Of a DNA stretch of 64,000 nt, positions 25,673 through 34,639 are shown in pieces (the stretch's first letter is position 1; every line of letters starts with the position of its first letter). The stretch is taken from assembly GCA_047600605.1 (NCBI GenBank), contig JASGKK010000001.1, positions 2,170,001 through 2,234,000 of the forward strand, written 5' to 3'. Under the pieces are notes generated by a model. The model saw only the letters and a program-made list of their open reading frames with translations, was not told the DNA's origin and did not search any database. A program made the position numbers and the translations under genes. The stretch comes from CAYMZZ01 sp047600605 (GTDB lineage: Bacteria > Bacteroidota > Bacteroidia > Chitinophagales > Chitinophagaceae).

Positions 25673-27199
25673 ATGAACAAACAATTATCCCTGTATATTT
25701 TTCGGCTGCTCATTCTGATCAGTTTTTTATCCGGCTGCCAGACGCCACAGCAGCGCACTGCCTCTATACAGACATTTGAGCACACTACACTTCCTGTTTA
25801 TACGCGTCAGCAACTCGAAAAGGATTTTGATCTGCTTGTAAGCAGTCTGCAGGAAGCGCATACCGGCATTTATGCCTATACCAGCCGGACACAGTTTGAC
25901 AGCTTGATCACTGCACGCCGTCAATTGCTGCGTGATGGACTCAATGGTCTTGCCTTTTACAATATTGTTGCTCCGCTTGTGGCCAGTACCCGCGAAGATC
26001 ATTGTGATATAGGCCTGTCGGAAGAGATCAAAAAATATATGGTGGGCAATGGCCGGTTTCTGCCCCTGGTAGTCATCAACCTGCACGAAAAAATGTATAT
26101 TCTGAGCGACTCGGCCGATGGGACACCGCTCAAGGGATTTGAGCTGCTGGCGGTGAATGATCTCGGCATCGGGGAAATCACTGAACGGTTATTTGCCAGC
26201 TTTGGTGCCGATGGATATATCCTGACCTCCAAATACCGCTATCTCGACTTTCGTGGGTTTGCACATGAGTATGCCAAAGTGATCGGTCAGCAGGAAGAAA
26301 ACACCATCACAGTATTGAATCCGCTTACCCGGCAAAAAGAAATACACAAAATACACGCTGTATCTGCAAGCGGGCTTGCAACATTGCACGCTGCAGTTCT
26401 CAAAAACAATGCTATCAGGCGGGAAATTGATAAGCCTGCGCTGCTACAGCTTATGCCTGCCCATACGGCCTTGCTTTCTTTCCGGACCTTTTCCAATAGC
26501 GCATACCGCAAATACAATATGGATTTCGGGCGCTTTGTCGATTCTTCTTTCAGGGTGATCGCTGCAAACAGGGTCAGCCATCTTATTATCGACATGCGCG
26601 ACAATGGAGGTGGCTCCGAAGGAAATGAGGATATCCTGTTTTCCCACCTTACGGATCAGCCTTATACCAAATACAGGTATGTGCAGGCATCCGATACCAG
26701 CTTTTCTTTTTTAGCTTTCACTGATTATGCTGCCGAAGCTGACCGGCAGGAACTGACGCAGGAGCTGACAGAAGAAAACCAATGGGCGGCTGATGGAAAA
26801 TTATACCGCAAGGCCGGGTTATATGTACCCGCCGCACCGCGTCCGGATGCTTTTAAAGGATCCGTATATGTATTGATAAGCGGCTGGACCTATTCCGGAG
26901 GTGCAGAATTTTCTACTCTCATGAGAGAACATACCCATGCTGTATTTATCGGAGAAGAAGGTGGCGGAGGCTACTCCGGCAACACCAGTGGCATGCTGCT
27001 GGAACTCACTCTGCCTGCTACCGGATTGAAGATTGACATACCCATCCTGCAGTTTGTAATAGATACCCGGAAAGGTCAGTTTGGCCGGGGGCTGATCCCC
27101 GACTATGAGGTACAACCCGGCTTTAATGAATTTATTAGCGGCTATGATGCAGAACTCGAATTTGCCAAAAAACTGATCCTGCCTGCTGACGGTCACTGA
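25673..27199 (+). CDS. S41-family peptidase lipoprotein
   Basis: This 508-residue protein has a lipoprotein signal (lipobox LSGC, residue 22), an N-terminal helical region, and a PDZ-like stretch around GFELLAVNDLGIGEITERL. The S41 catalytic core has a strand IIDMRDNGGGSEGN and the nucleophile segment VLISGWTYSGGAEFSTLM, then IGEEGGGGYSGNTSG for the oxyanion region, and ends with the region KGQFGRGLIPDYEVQP. It resembles the tail-specific/interphotoreceptor-retinoid-binding type peptidases of Bacteroidota rather than CtpA. Substrates are unknown. It converges on the beta-lactamase-like gene with only four bases between stop codons and no terminator hairpin in view. Confidence 0.85.
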   Translation: MNKQLSLYIFRLLILISFLSGCQTPQQRTASIQTFEHTTLPVYTRQQLEKDFDLLVSSLQEAHTGIYAYTSRTQFDSLITARRQLLRDGLNGLAFYNIVAPLVASTREDHCDIGLSEEIKKYMVGNGRFLPLVVINLHEKMYILSDSADGTPLKGFELLAVNDLGIGEITERLFASFGADGYILTSKYRYLDFRGFAHEYAKVIGQQEENTITVLNPLTRQKEIHKIHAVSASGLATLHAAVLKNNAIRREIDKPALLQLMPAHTALLSFRTFSNSAYRKYNMDFGRFVDSSFRVIAANRVSHLIIDMRDNGGGSEGNEDILFSHLTDQPYTKYRYVQASDTSFSFLAFTDYAAEADRQELTQELTEENQWAADGKLYRKAGLYVPAAPRPDAFKGSVYVLISGWTYSGGAEFSTLMREHTHAVFIGEEGGGGYSGNTSGMLLELTLPATGLKIDIPILQFVIDTRKGQFGRGLIPDYEVQPGFNEFISGYDAELEFAKKLILPADGH

Positions 27200-27203
27200 T
27201 TAG

Positions 27204-28607
27204 TTACTGCCGGAGTTTCTTCAGCTGATCTTTTGCATTGCTGTTTTGCGGATTCAGTACCAGTGACTTTTCATAATACTGAATAGCCTGTTGTTTATCG
27301 CCATTCTCCATATAGCCTTCGGCGAGGCTATCCCATACATTGGCGGAGTTGGGATAATCCTTTGTGTTTTGAAGAAATATTAAAATAGCCTCTGCATTTT
27401 TTTTATTGCGCAGCAGGTCATATCCGAGGCTGTTAAGCGTTTCTTCGCCGATCGGGCGTGTCCTTTCCCGGTTATATATCTCCAGAGCCGGCGCTGCTCC
27501 ACTCTTTTCGACGTTTTCATACAAGCGAACCGCTACCGGATCGAATTTGCCGTAAGCAACAAATTTCAGTATATCATGTTCCCCATTGCCAAATGCAATC
27601 GCTACCAGGTCGGGAGCAATAGACAGACCATTGGCGCTATTGGTAAAATACACCAGCGCATTGCCGGTTTTGATATCGGCCATAAAAAATGCCTTGGCAT
27701 CACCCTGATCTCCCCAGTGCCATCCATATTGCTTCTTCCTATTCAACTCCAGGCCGATGCCCAGACCCCAGGCCAGCGCAGGCTGACTTTTATCGACTCT
27801 TATCTGTTCATGAAGCATTTCCTGATGGGTTTCCGTTTTCAATCCCTTTCCGGTCAGTACAGCAGCAAGAAAAACAGCATAGTCGCGTGCAGTAGTGCGA
27901 AGGCTGGCTGCCGCATTGGCACCGGGATAATCTGCCAGTCCCGATGGTTTACCCACCCAGCTATGTCTCCATGCATATCTTTCTTTAAGTGCAGGCAGAA
28001 ATACCATACTGCTTTGTTTCATACCCAACGGGGCAAATACAGTCTTGGCAATTACTTCGGTGTAAGACATGCCTGTTATCTTTTCCATTACCCGGGCCAG
28101 GTATACAAACCCTTCTCCCGAATAGTTGAACCGCTCACCAGGATTGAAGAAGATAGGAAGTATAGTATCTGACTGGCTGCGCCAATTGGGAAAGCCGGCC
28201 GAATGCGACAATACCATGCGTGCCGTTATCTGGTTAATACGCTGATCGCTGCCGGCATCATAATTATTCCCCAGATAAGTATTTAATGGCTTATCGAGAT
28301 CAAGTGACCCGATTTCCACGAGCTTTAATGCCGCATAGGCGGTGACCACCTTGCTGAGCGAAGCTGCTTCAAACAGGGTAGAGTCGGTGACAGGGTTGTT
28401 TTGCCCGGCATTCGCCACTCCATAATTAGCCATCCATTCTATTGTTCCTTTATTGATCCAGGCAATACTCATACCCGGAATGCGATCACGCTCCATCAAT
28501 TGCGGGATTGCCTGTTTAAACCGACCGGGCACAGCCTGTCTTTGCTGTGCCTGTATTGCGGACATGGTAATGAGAACAGGCAGAACCAACAGAAGGCATT
28601 TTTTCAT
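27204..28607 (-). CDS. Beta-lactamase-class-C-like serine hydrolase with C-terminal TPR
   Basis: The start at 28607 (MKKCLLLVLPVLITMSAIQAQ) gives a signal peptide; the frame from 28664 adds an unlikely basic extension. Residues ~25-350 form a serine beta-lactamase/D-aminopeptidase fold. It has an SLSK nucleophile motif (S83 and K86 from this start), YSGEG in place of the YxN motif, and HWGDQG in place of the KTG/HxG motif. A link containing the TRPIGEETLNSLGYDLL segment leads to a short TPR (ILIFLQNTKDYPNSANVWDSLAEGYMENGDKQQAIQYYEKSLVLNP). Family members are peptidases, esterases or transesterases; true beta-lactamase activity is doubtful. It is a single gene. Confidence 0.86.
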   Translation of the reverse strand: MKKCLLLVLPVLITMSAIQAQQRQAVPGRFKQAIPQLMERDRIPGMSIAWINKGTIEWMANYGVANAGQNNPVTDSTLFEAASLSKVVTAYAALKLVEIGSLDLDKPLNTYLGNNYDAGSDQRINQITARMVLSHSAGFPNWRSQSDTILPIFFNPGERFNYSGEGFVYLARVMEKITGMSYTEVIAKTVFAPLGMKQSSMVFLPALKERYAWRHSWVGKPSGLADYPGANAAASLRTTARDYAVFLAAVLTGKGLKTETHQEMLHEQIRVDKSQPALAWGLGIGLELNRKKQYGWHWGDQGDAKAFFMADIKTGNALVYFTNSANGLSIAPDLVAIAFGNGEHDILKFVAYGKFDPVAVRLYENVEKSGAAPALEIYNRERTRPIGEETLNSLGYDLLRNKKNAEAILIFLQNTKDYPNSANVWDSLAEGYMENGDKQQAIQYYEKSLVLNPQNSNAKDQLKKLRQ

Positions 28608-28691
28608 ACTACTGCACTTTGATAATGGAGCTAAAATAAACCTTCGGCCTGAACCTGACCGCACTTTAACGAATTTTAAATGTACCTGCGG

Positions 28692-30287
28692 CTATTTGCC
28701 CAGCACCAGCAGTTTTTTCGTTTCAATCACCCGGTTGGCAGTCGAGATCACTCCTACCAGGTAGCTACCCGGCTGCAGACCGCGCATTGGTATCACAGTA
28801 CGTCCATTGACTTCTTCCTGCATTATTTTTTGGCCGATTACATTCCACACCGCTATTGATCTGGCTGGCACATCGACCGAGAGCCCGACGTAGAACTGAT
28901 CTGTAGTGGGGTTGGGCCACAGGTAAATATTATACAATCCACGTATGGGCCCTACCGGCACAATAACAGAATAACTTATTTCACCATTGTATCCCACCAT
29001 TTTCAACCGGTAAAAACTGATACCTCCAAAGGAATTGGGGTCGGTCATGTTATAGAAAAGCTCAAACTGGCTATAACCATTAACAGCACGTGATAATACC
29101 GTATCACGGCTGCTGAACTGTGTTTCGCTGGCCAGCCTTCTTTCTACTACAAAATAACGCACGTTTACTTCGGGATTGGTGCGCCAGAATACGTATACCT
29201 GGTCCTTATCAATCCGCGTAGCATTGAAATAAAGCTGTGTATGCTCGTTGACCGGATACCTGGCTGCAAACTTTGTAAAATAGCTGCCATTGGCCATTTG
29301 CCTGCTCAGCATTCTTGTATGAATGCTCGATGTGCTGACCGGCAGTATGCCTCCCAACTGGCCGACCTGTGGTCGCTGAGCCTGGCTGGTATCCCAATGC
29401 TGTCCGGTATACATGGATATATAACTATTGGATCTGTTCTGAAAATAGCCGATTCCCTCATCGAGCCAGTTATGCTGAAGCCATACTTCCACTTCATCCT
29501 CACCCGGTCTCCAGCGTTTTCCCAACTCCCAGGTTTTATTAACTCCATCAGCATGCAGGTTATGTCCACTATTCCGCGCAGACCAAACACTATCTGATAC
29601 GGAGGCATAATAATCATCGCCGGTTGCAGAAAGACTGCGGATAGCTGCCGGAGTATACGCCCCTTCGCTTGTACCGATAGGAAATACGATCTGCCCATCT
29701 GACCGTTGCGCATTTTCCCGGATCAGTAATCCTTCTCCTTTTGCACCTGTTACAAAAAAGCGATCCGGACCGTAGCCATCAACAGTGCCGGGTTTACCAT
29801 TGCCCAGCACCAGCGATTGTCCGTTTAAATAAAAAAGGCCTTCTTTGAACGAGATGGCCTGCCGCACTTTCATACTTCCATCTTCCAGTTCCACTCCCCA
29901 GCGGTTCTGAATCTGTATGCGGGTAAATGAGGTGCCTGAAGTAGTGGCCGCATTATATCCGCCTGCGATCTGCTGCCTGTACTGATCGGCGAAAAAACGG
30001 ATCCATCCGCCGGTACCCGAAAGACCATTGCTGCTTTCATCCGTGATCAATGCACCGCTTTCATTCTGCCAGCGGCGACCGGTAAAATTGATCACGGCAG
30101 CTTTGCCCAGGCCAATCTGTCCTTCATTGATGACATTGGAAAAAATGGTGGCTGTATCTGCACTGAAATAGAGTTTGCCGGCAACAGGTACATAAAATCC
30201 CTGCTGGGCATTCAGCTGAAAGCAGATTGCCAGCAACATGGCTATGGAGCTTACACTGTTTCTTATTGTATTGCTATTGCACTGCAT
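28692..30287 (-). CDS. Secreted protein with T9SS type A sorting domain
   Basis: The start at 30287 (MQCNSNTIRNSVSSIAMLLAICFQLNAQ) leaves 10 bases after the preceding gene; the frame from 30362 would overlap it. After the signal peptide come ~350 residues rich in Gly, Asn and aromatic residues, beginning FYVPVAGKLYFSADTATIFSNVINEG, a pattern common in Bacteroidota surface proteins. Next is the pre-sorting module (VYVFWRTNPEVNVRYFVVERR...FYRLKMVGYNGEISYS). Last is a classic sorting domain starting IYLWPNPTTDQFYVGL, then WNVIGQKIMQEEVNGRTVIPMRGL, ending KLLVLGK. It is the third gene of an operon with two fibre-like secreted proteins and is the likely surface anchor of the set. Confidence 0.85.
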   Translation of the reverse strand: MQCNSNTIRNSVSSIAMLLAICFQLNAQQGFYVPVAGKLYFSADTATIFSNVINEGQIGLGKAAVINFTGRRWQNESGALITDESSNGLSGTGGWIRFFADQYRQQIAGGYNAATTSGTSFTRIQIQNRWGVELEDGSMKVRQAISFKEGLFYLNGQSLVLGNGKPGTVDGYGPDRFFVTGAKGEGLLIRENAQRSDGQIVFPIGTSEGAYTPAAIRSLSATGDDYYASVSDSVWSARNSGHNLHADGVNKTWELGKRWRPGEDEVEVWLQHNWLDEGIGYFQNRSNSYISMYTGQHWDTSQAQRPQVGQLGGILPVSTSSIHTRMLSRQMANGSYFTKFAARYPVNEHTQLYFNATRIDKDQVYVFWRTNPEVNVRYFVVERRLASETQFSSRDTVLSRAVNGYSQFELFYNMTDPNSFGGISFYRLKMVGYNGEISYSVIVPVGPIRGLYNIYLWPNPTTDQFYVGLSVDVPARSIAVWNVIGQKIMQEEVNGRTVIPMRGLQPGSYLVGVISTANRVIETKKLLVLGK

Positions 30288-30297
30288 TCTTACCTGT

Positions 30298-31137
30298 CTA
30301 ATTACCTTCCACGCGCAGATAAATGTGCGTGGAAGTACTGGTATGCATTTCAAGTCCTTCAACGTTTCCTCCGATGAGTACGCCTGTATTTTTGCTTTCT
30401 ATCACACGAATGCCGATACTGGTGGTACTGCTGCTGCTGATAGTCACCAGCGGACTGTTGGTCACATCTGTTCCGCCTTTGGCTGTTGCCGTGATACATA
30501 AAATATTATTGAATCCGATATTGGCGGGTATATTGACAGTTTGTATACCGGTAGCTGTATTGGTCACATCGGCCACCCATATCTTGGTAACTGTATTTAC
30601 GCTGGCCGACCCACCGATTCCATTACTGTAATATACCGGGGCCTGCGATGATATGACCCCTGTGCTCTGATTGTAGGTAATCCCCGTACCGGCACTCAGC
30701 AGACCTCTGACTTTCAGATAAAAAGAAGCAATATTGCTGGTATCGACACTGCTGAGATAAGTAGGTGTGCTGTTTACCCATTTGGTACCATCATATCGCA
30801 GCAATTGTCCGGCAGACGGTGAACTGACGGTAACATCTTCCTGATCGGCCAGCCGGCCTCCCAATGGTGTCCAGCGGCTATTGCTCCGTACCATAAACTT
30901 ACGCAACGGCTGATAAAAGATCACCATGCCATCGGGTGGTGAAAATGCATTGATCAATGTTGTATCAGCAATGCGGGGCAACAACAATCCCTGATTATCT
31001 GACTCCAGCTCAAGGATGGCCGACTTCTGTAAAGCCAGCACATGTTTACCCAGACGCAATTGCTGACCGGCCGCCACCCCCGAAAAGAGCAGGCACAGCA
31101 GTAGTATTCCAATGTACCGGTGCGTACACATGGTCAC
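30298..31137 (-). CDS. Secreted fibre-like protein sharing an N-terminal module with the next upstream gene
   Basis: A 279-residue exported protein (signal peptide ends GVAAGQ). Residues ~25-95 contain SAILELESDNQGLLLPRIADTTLINAF and PPDGMVIFYQPLRKFMVRSN.W, which recur almost word for word in the upstream 550-residue protein. This module is common in Bacteroidota cell-surface proteins with phage-tail-fibre-like organisation. The middle has SAGQLLRYDGTKWVN, a typical tail-fibre phrase. The C-terminal half (ASVNTVTKIWVADVTNTATGIQTVNIPANIGFNNI...) is beta-rich and looks like a trimeric or single-layer beta domain. No sorting domain of its own was seen. It probably forms part of an extracellular appendage. 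Confidence 0.65.
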   Translation of the reverse strand: MTMCTHRYIGILLLCLLFSGVAAGQQLRLGKHVLALQKSAILELESDNQGLLLPRIADTTLINAFSPPDGMVIFYQPLRKFMVRSNSRWTPLGGRLADQEDVTVSSPSAGQLLRYDGTKWVNSTPTYLSSVDTSNIASFYLKVRGLLSAGTGITYNQSTGVISSQAPVYYSNGIGGSASVNTVTKIWVADVTNTATGIQTVNIPANIGFNNILCITATAKGGTDVTNSPLVTISSSSTTSIGIRVIESKNTGVLIGGNVEGLEMHTSTSTHIYLRVEGN

Positions 31138-31161
31138 GACATTTAAAGATGCCAGCCGGCA

Positions 31162-32814
31162 TTATTTCTTAATGATATACCAGTTGGCGCCGTCTGTCTG
31201 CATGGTCACATAGGTCCAGTCATTGTAGATCACATACGACGAACCGCCATCAATAGTACCGGAAGCAGGTGTGATGGTAAGCTGATTGTCGATACCACCA
31301 CTTCCTATCTTTTTGATGGTGTAAATACGGCCGGCAAAACTGACCGGGTCGGGTAATGTGAGTGTAAGTGCGGTAGTTGTTGTATTAGCCAACACGGTAT
31401 TATCTGTTCCGCTAAGTGTATAATTGGCCGTAACGGTTTTAATAGCCAGCGACAGCGAACCATCTACCTGCACAGTTGAATTGGCATTACCCGATGCACC
31501 TACGAGTACTGTTTTGGATGCGACGAGGCTGTCCTGAAAGGTTTTGTTACCACCAAAGCTCTGTGTTTGGGTAGTCACCACACCGCGGGCACCTGTGCCG
31601 GCATCCGGTACATTGAGAAAAATAGAATCGGCACTATTCGCAGACACACTGAGATCGGTTCCCGCATTGCGGAATGCAATGACCTGGGCCGTGTCTCTAT
31701 TTCCATTGATGCTTCGGATGGCATTACCAAATGCAGCTGCACTCACCTGTCTTTTCTGCACTACCCCGTTATTAATTACCAGTACGGAATCGGCACTGCT
31801 GTTATCGGCAACGCTGTTGAGCGTAAGCGATCCATCTACGGCAACATTGTTAGCAAATGTTTTATCGCCGCCAAATGTCTGCGCACCTGCCGTTACAATA
31901 CCGGGGTGGGTAGCATCGGCAGGATGCAGCACAATCGTGCGCGAAGTGCTGTCGGCCGTTATGGTTGCGCCATTCACATCGGGAGTGGAAGCTACTGCGC
32001 CGATAGTAATGGTTTGAATACTGCTTTGTATCTTCTGCCAGTCTTCACGGGTCAGGAAGCCATAGGGTTTATTGGCAGATGAACCATTCTGTACCGGCAG
32101 ATAGATAGCAATAGTGCTGTCTGCATCCCGGTTTTCTACAGTGACTGTATCTTTTGAGAGATCGGCGTTTGCATTAATACTCAGCGTCTGCCGTTGAATA
32201 CCATTGATGGCCTTGATGGCATTGGCAAAAGCTGCGGAGGAGATAGTGCGTTTGTAGACCGAACCATCTGCCGCCAGCACGAGTACTTCCTGCTCGGTAT
32301 TATTGCTGGCCAGGCCTTCCAGTTTTACAGAACCATTCACATTCAGGGTGGCAGAGGGTGTATTGGTGCCAATACCAATCTTACCATCTGAGGTAATGCG
32401 GAGCCTTTCTGCATTATTTGTTTTCATAACAAGTGGCTGCCCGTCTACCGTACCCAAAAAGTTGAGTGTAGAATCAGTACCACTATTGCCGGTAAGCGAC
32501 CAGTTGGAAGCGGCTTCACCCAGATCGGCAATCTTTTTCCAGTGGCCATTGCTGCGCAGACGCAAACTGTTGTCTGAGTTCAGATAAATAATCATACCAT
32601 CAGGGGGAGTAAGCGCATTGATAGCCGCCGTATCTGTGAGCCGGGGCAATAATAAACCCTGACGGCTGCTTTCCAATTCCAGGATGGAAGATTTGTGAAT
32701 GCTGGTAGGATTATCACCTACTTTTAGCTGAGCTTTTGTTGCGTTGGTCGATAGCAGGAAAAAACCTGCAAGCAGGAGCAAGCCCTGCAGGAGCTGCGTA
32801 GATTTGAATTTCAT
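31162..32814 (-). CDS. Secreted tail-fibre-like repeat protein
   Basis: This 550-residue exported protein (signal ends ATKAQ) heads the fibre operon. It starts with the LELES.QGLLLPR module shared with the next gene. Phage-tail-like sequence follows (MKTNNAERLRITSDGKIGIG, TPSATLNVNGSV). Two or three imperfect repeats of ~110 residues come next. Each holds a VLV...G.V.KR.(I/V)S.AAF.NAI..ING unit and a TQSFGGNKTF / AQTFGGDKTF unit with DGSLTL. The C-terminal domain (TVTANYTLSGTDNTVLANTTTTALTLTLP, ending WTYVTMQTDGANWYIIKK) is the same kind of beta domain that caps fibre proteins. The architecture fits a long thin fibre; the role at the cell surface (adhesion or matrix) is inferred. Confidence 0.68.
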   Translation of the reverse strand: MKFKSTQLLQGLLLLAGFFLLSTNATKAQLKVGDNPTSIHKSSILELESSRQGLLLPRLTDTAAINALTPPDGMIIYLNSDNSLRLRSNGHWKKIADLGEAASNWSLTGNSGTDSTLNFLGTVDGQPLVMKTNNAERLRITSDGKIGIGTNTPSATLNVNGSVKLEGLASNNTEQEVLVLAADGSVYKRTISSAAFANAIKAINGIQRQTLSINANADLSKDTVTVENRDADSTIAIYLPVQNGSSANKPYGFLTREDWQKIQSSIQTITIGAVASTPDVNGATITADSTSRTIVLHPADATHPGIVTAGAQTFGGDKTFANNVAVDGSLTLNSVADNSSADSVLVINNGVVQKRQVSAAAFGNAIRSINGNRDTAQVIAFRNAGTDLSVSANSADSIFLNVPDAGTGARGVVTTQTQSFGGNKTFQDSLVASKTVLVGASGNANSTVQVDGSLSLAIKTVTANYTLSGTDNTVLANTTTTALTLTLPDPVSFAGRIYTIKKIGSGGIDNQLTITPASGTIDGGSSYVIYNDWTYVTMQTDGANWYIIKK

Positions 32815-33074
32815 AAGAATTGGTTTTCGTTGATACTGTTTAACGTATCACTAAAATGAAACGCGGGCTTTTTACATTTTAGTATTTCACCTTATTCAAA
32901 CCGAAGCCGTTTGCACCCCTGTTTTTATACATCAATCATTTGAACATAAAGCACATGCAATCACTATAAAATTATTATAGCAAAATAAAGAAGTTAATCT
33001 TCGTCAATAAACCGGATTAAAATTTTAAGTAAAAGCACTTATACGTTTTTTCGATCGTGCTCAACAAGAGCTGA

Positions 33075-34487
33075 TCAATTACCTGTTCTGAACTTTACCA
33101 GGTAATTGCGGATGGGAAAACCGGTATTGCTGCGGAAAGAAAGACCGGTAAGTACCATTTCATAGTCCGTATTTGGCTTCAGATCCAACTCCAGCCGGAT
33201 GGCTTTATTGTCTTCCGTATAGCCGATCACCGATTTCACCGGAAAGGCCTGGCTGCCTAATGGTCCGTAATTAATAGAGTAGCCTTTGCCACGCATAGGC
33301 CGGTCGAACCGAATAATTATCTCTTTGGCAGACGGATCTACAGTCTGTGCTCCATTTACAAATGGTTCAATAGCTGCTATCCGTGGCAGGTTTGACTCGT
33401 ATGCCGATTTCGTCTGTGAGATCTTTTGCGCTTCAGCATGAAAAAAATCAATGATCGCAGGATAAAAAGCATCTATAGTCGGGTATTGACCCCGGTTATT
33501 TTCATACTGACCCAGCAAGTTTACCAGGTCTTTCATCCACAAAAAGCCGCGATTGAGCTGAATGATGGTCTCTTCGTCGGCAACAGACTGATCCGTTGCA
33601 TTATTTTTCATCAGGTAACGGACCACCGATGCCCTTACCAGCGACTCATTCAATACAGTATGCCAGTTGCGGTATGCCTGCTGCTCCATCTCGGTACGCA
33701 TGGTATCGAGCAGTGTTTGCATACTTTTTTGAAGGTCCGTATTATTCTCATGTTTAGTGAGCAGGGGATTGATAAAAGAATGGTTAAACTCATGAATAAC
33801 CGTGGGCAGGTAATTCTGCTCTTTAAACACCGGGTTCCCTTCCTTATCAAAGCTCCAACTGCCCATGATGGCATATACCTGGTGTGTTTTATTCTTCAGC
33901 TCAACAGACGGGCCATAGTTGCCTCCTCCATTTCCACAGCCTACCACTATCGTAAACTGATCTTTGGGTGCAATGCCATAATACTGCTGATACCATGACT
34001 GATTAAACCGTGCCAGTACCTGGCCAAATGCGCTGGTGACCTTTTCGTAATAAGGTTTCTGCTGGCTGAAGAAAGTTTCTGCCTTCGTTATCTTATAAAA
34101 CTGGTTCAGCAATCGTACATACTCACGGACAGCTTCAGGGGTCCATCGTTTATCCAGGCCCTTTTGCCAGTTGGGTTGCAGCGAAAATTTTTGTCCTTTT
34201 TGTTTCAGATTAACTGCAAAAGACATCACGGCATCAAAGCCAATACCCAGTTGTTCCCTTACGGCCACTGCATATCCGATAAGTGTATCTGTTTTATAAG
34301 TATCGAAATGTGCGTGAATAGCGGCCACATATTTTTCTGCATCCCCCGAACTGTATTCTTCATAACCAGCCAGGCGGGAAACGATACTGAGTATTTCTAT
34401 CCGTTTATCAACCGAAGGCGTGAGTGCCTGGGCGTAGGTTAATTGCACCAGGGCCAGCAGCAATGCTGCTAAACAAAGTTTTCTCAT
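33075..34487 (-). CDS. Secreted DUF4932-like zinc metallopeptidase
   Basis: A 470-residue exported protein (signal peptide ends LTYAQ, residue 19). The centre carries HEFNH (H231, E232, H235) within YLPTVIHEFNHSFINPLL, preceded by IVVGCGNGGGNYGPSV. Together with the N-terminal IEILSIVSRLAGYEEYSSG this fits the DUF4932 family as I recall it. The last ~110 residues (IEPFVNGAQTVDPSAKEIIIRFDRPMRGKGYSI...TGFPIRNYLVKF) look like an Ig-like domain that occurs as a C-terminal extension in Bacteroidota peptidases. Substrate is unknown. It is a single gene. The 260-base gap downstream of the fibre operon start shows no gene. Confidence 0.72.
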   Translation of the reverse strand: MRKLCLAALLLALVQLTYAQALTPSVDKRIEILSIVSRLAGYEEYSSGDAEKYVAAIHAHFDTYKTDTLIGYAVAVREQLGIGFDAVMSFAVNLKQKGQKFSLQPNWQKGLDKRWTPEAVREYVRLLNQFYKITKAETFFSQQKPYYEKVTSAFGQVLARFNQSWYQQYYGIAPKDQFTIVVGCGNGGGNYGPSVELKNKTHQVYAIMGSWSFDKEGNPVFKEQNYLPTVIHEFNHSFINPLLTKHENNTDLQKSMQTLLDTMRTEMEQQAYRNWHTVLNESLVRASVVRYLMKNNATDQSVADEETIIQLNRGFLWMKDLVNLLGQYENNRGQYPTIDAFYPAIIDFFHAEAQKISQTKSAYESNLPRIAAIEPFVNGAQTVDPSAKEIIIRFDRPMRGKGYSINYGPLGSQAFPVKSVIGYTEDNKAIRLELDLKPNTDYEMVLTGLSFRSNTGFPIRNYLVKFRTGN

Positions 34488-34639
34488 GACTATGACTTTT
34501 ACAATATTTTCAAAGATATAGGCTGAGCCTATCCGGTCGTATAAATATGGATAAGCGGAAAGACAGTACTGCCTCTTCGCCGAATTTCCTGATCTGACTG
34601 CCTGTACTTTTCTTATTTTAGTGTATATACCCCTGTAGC

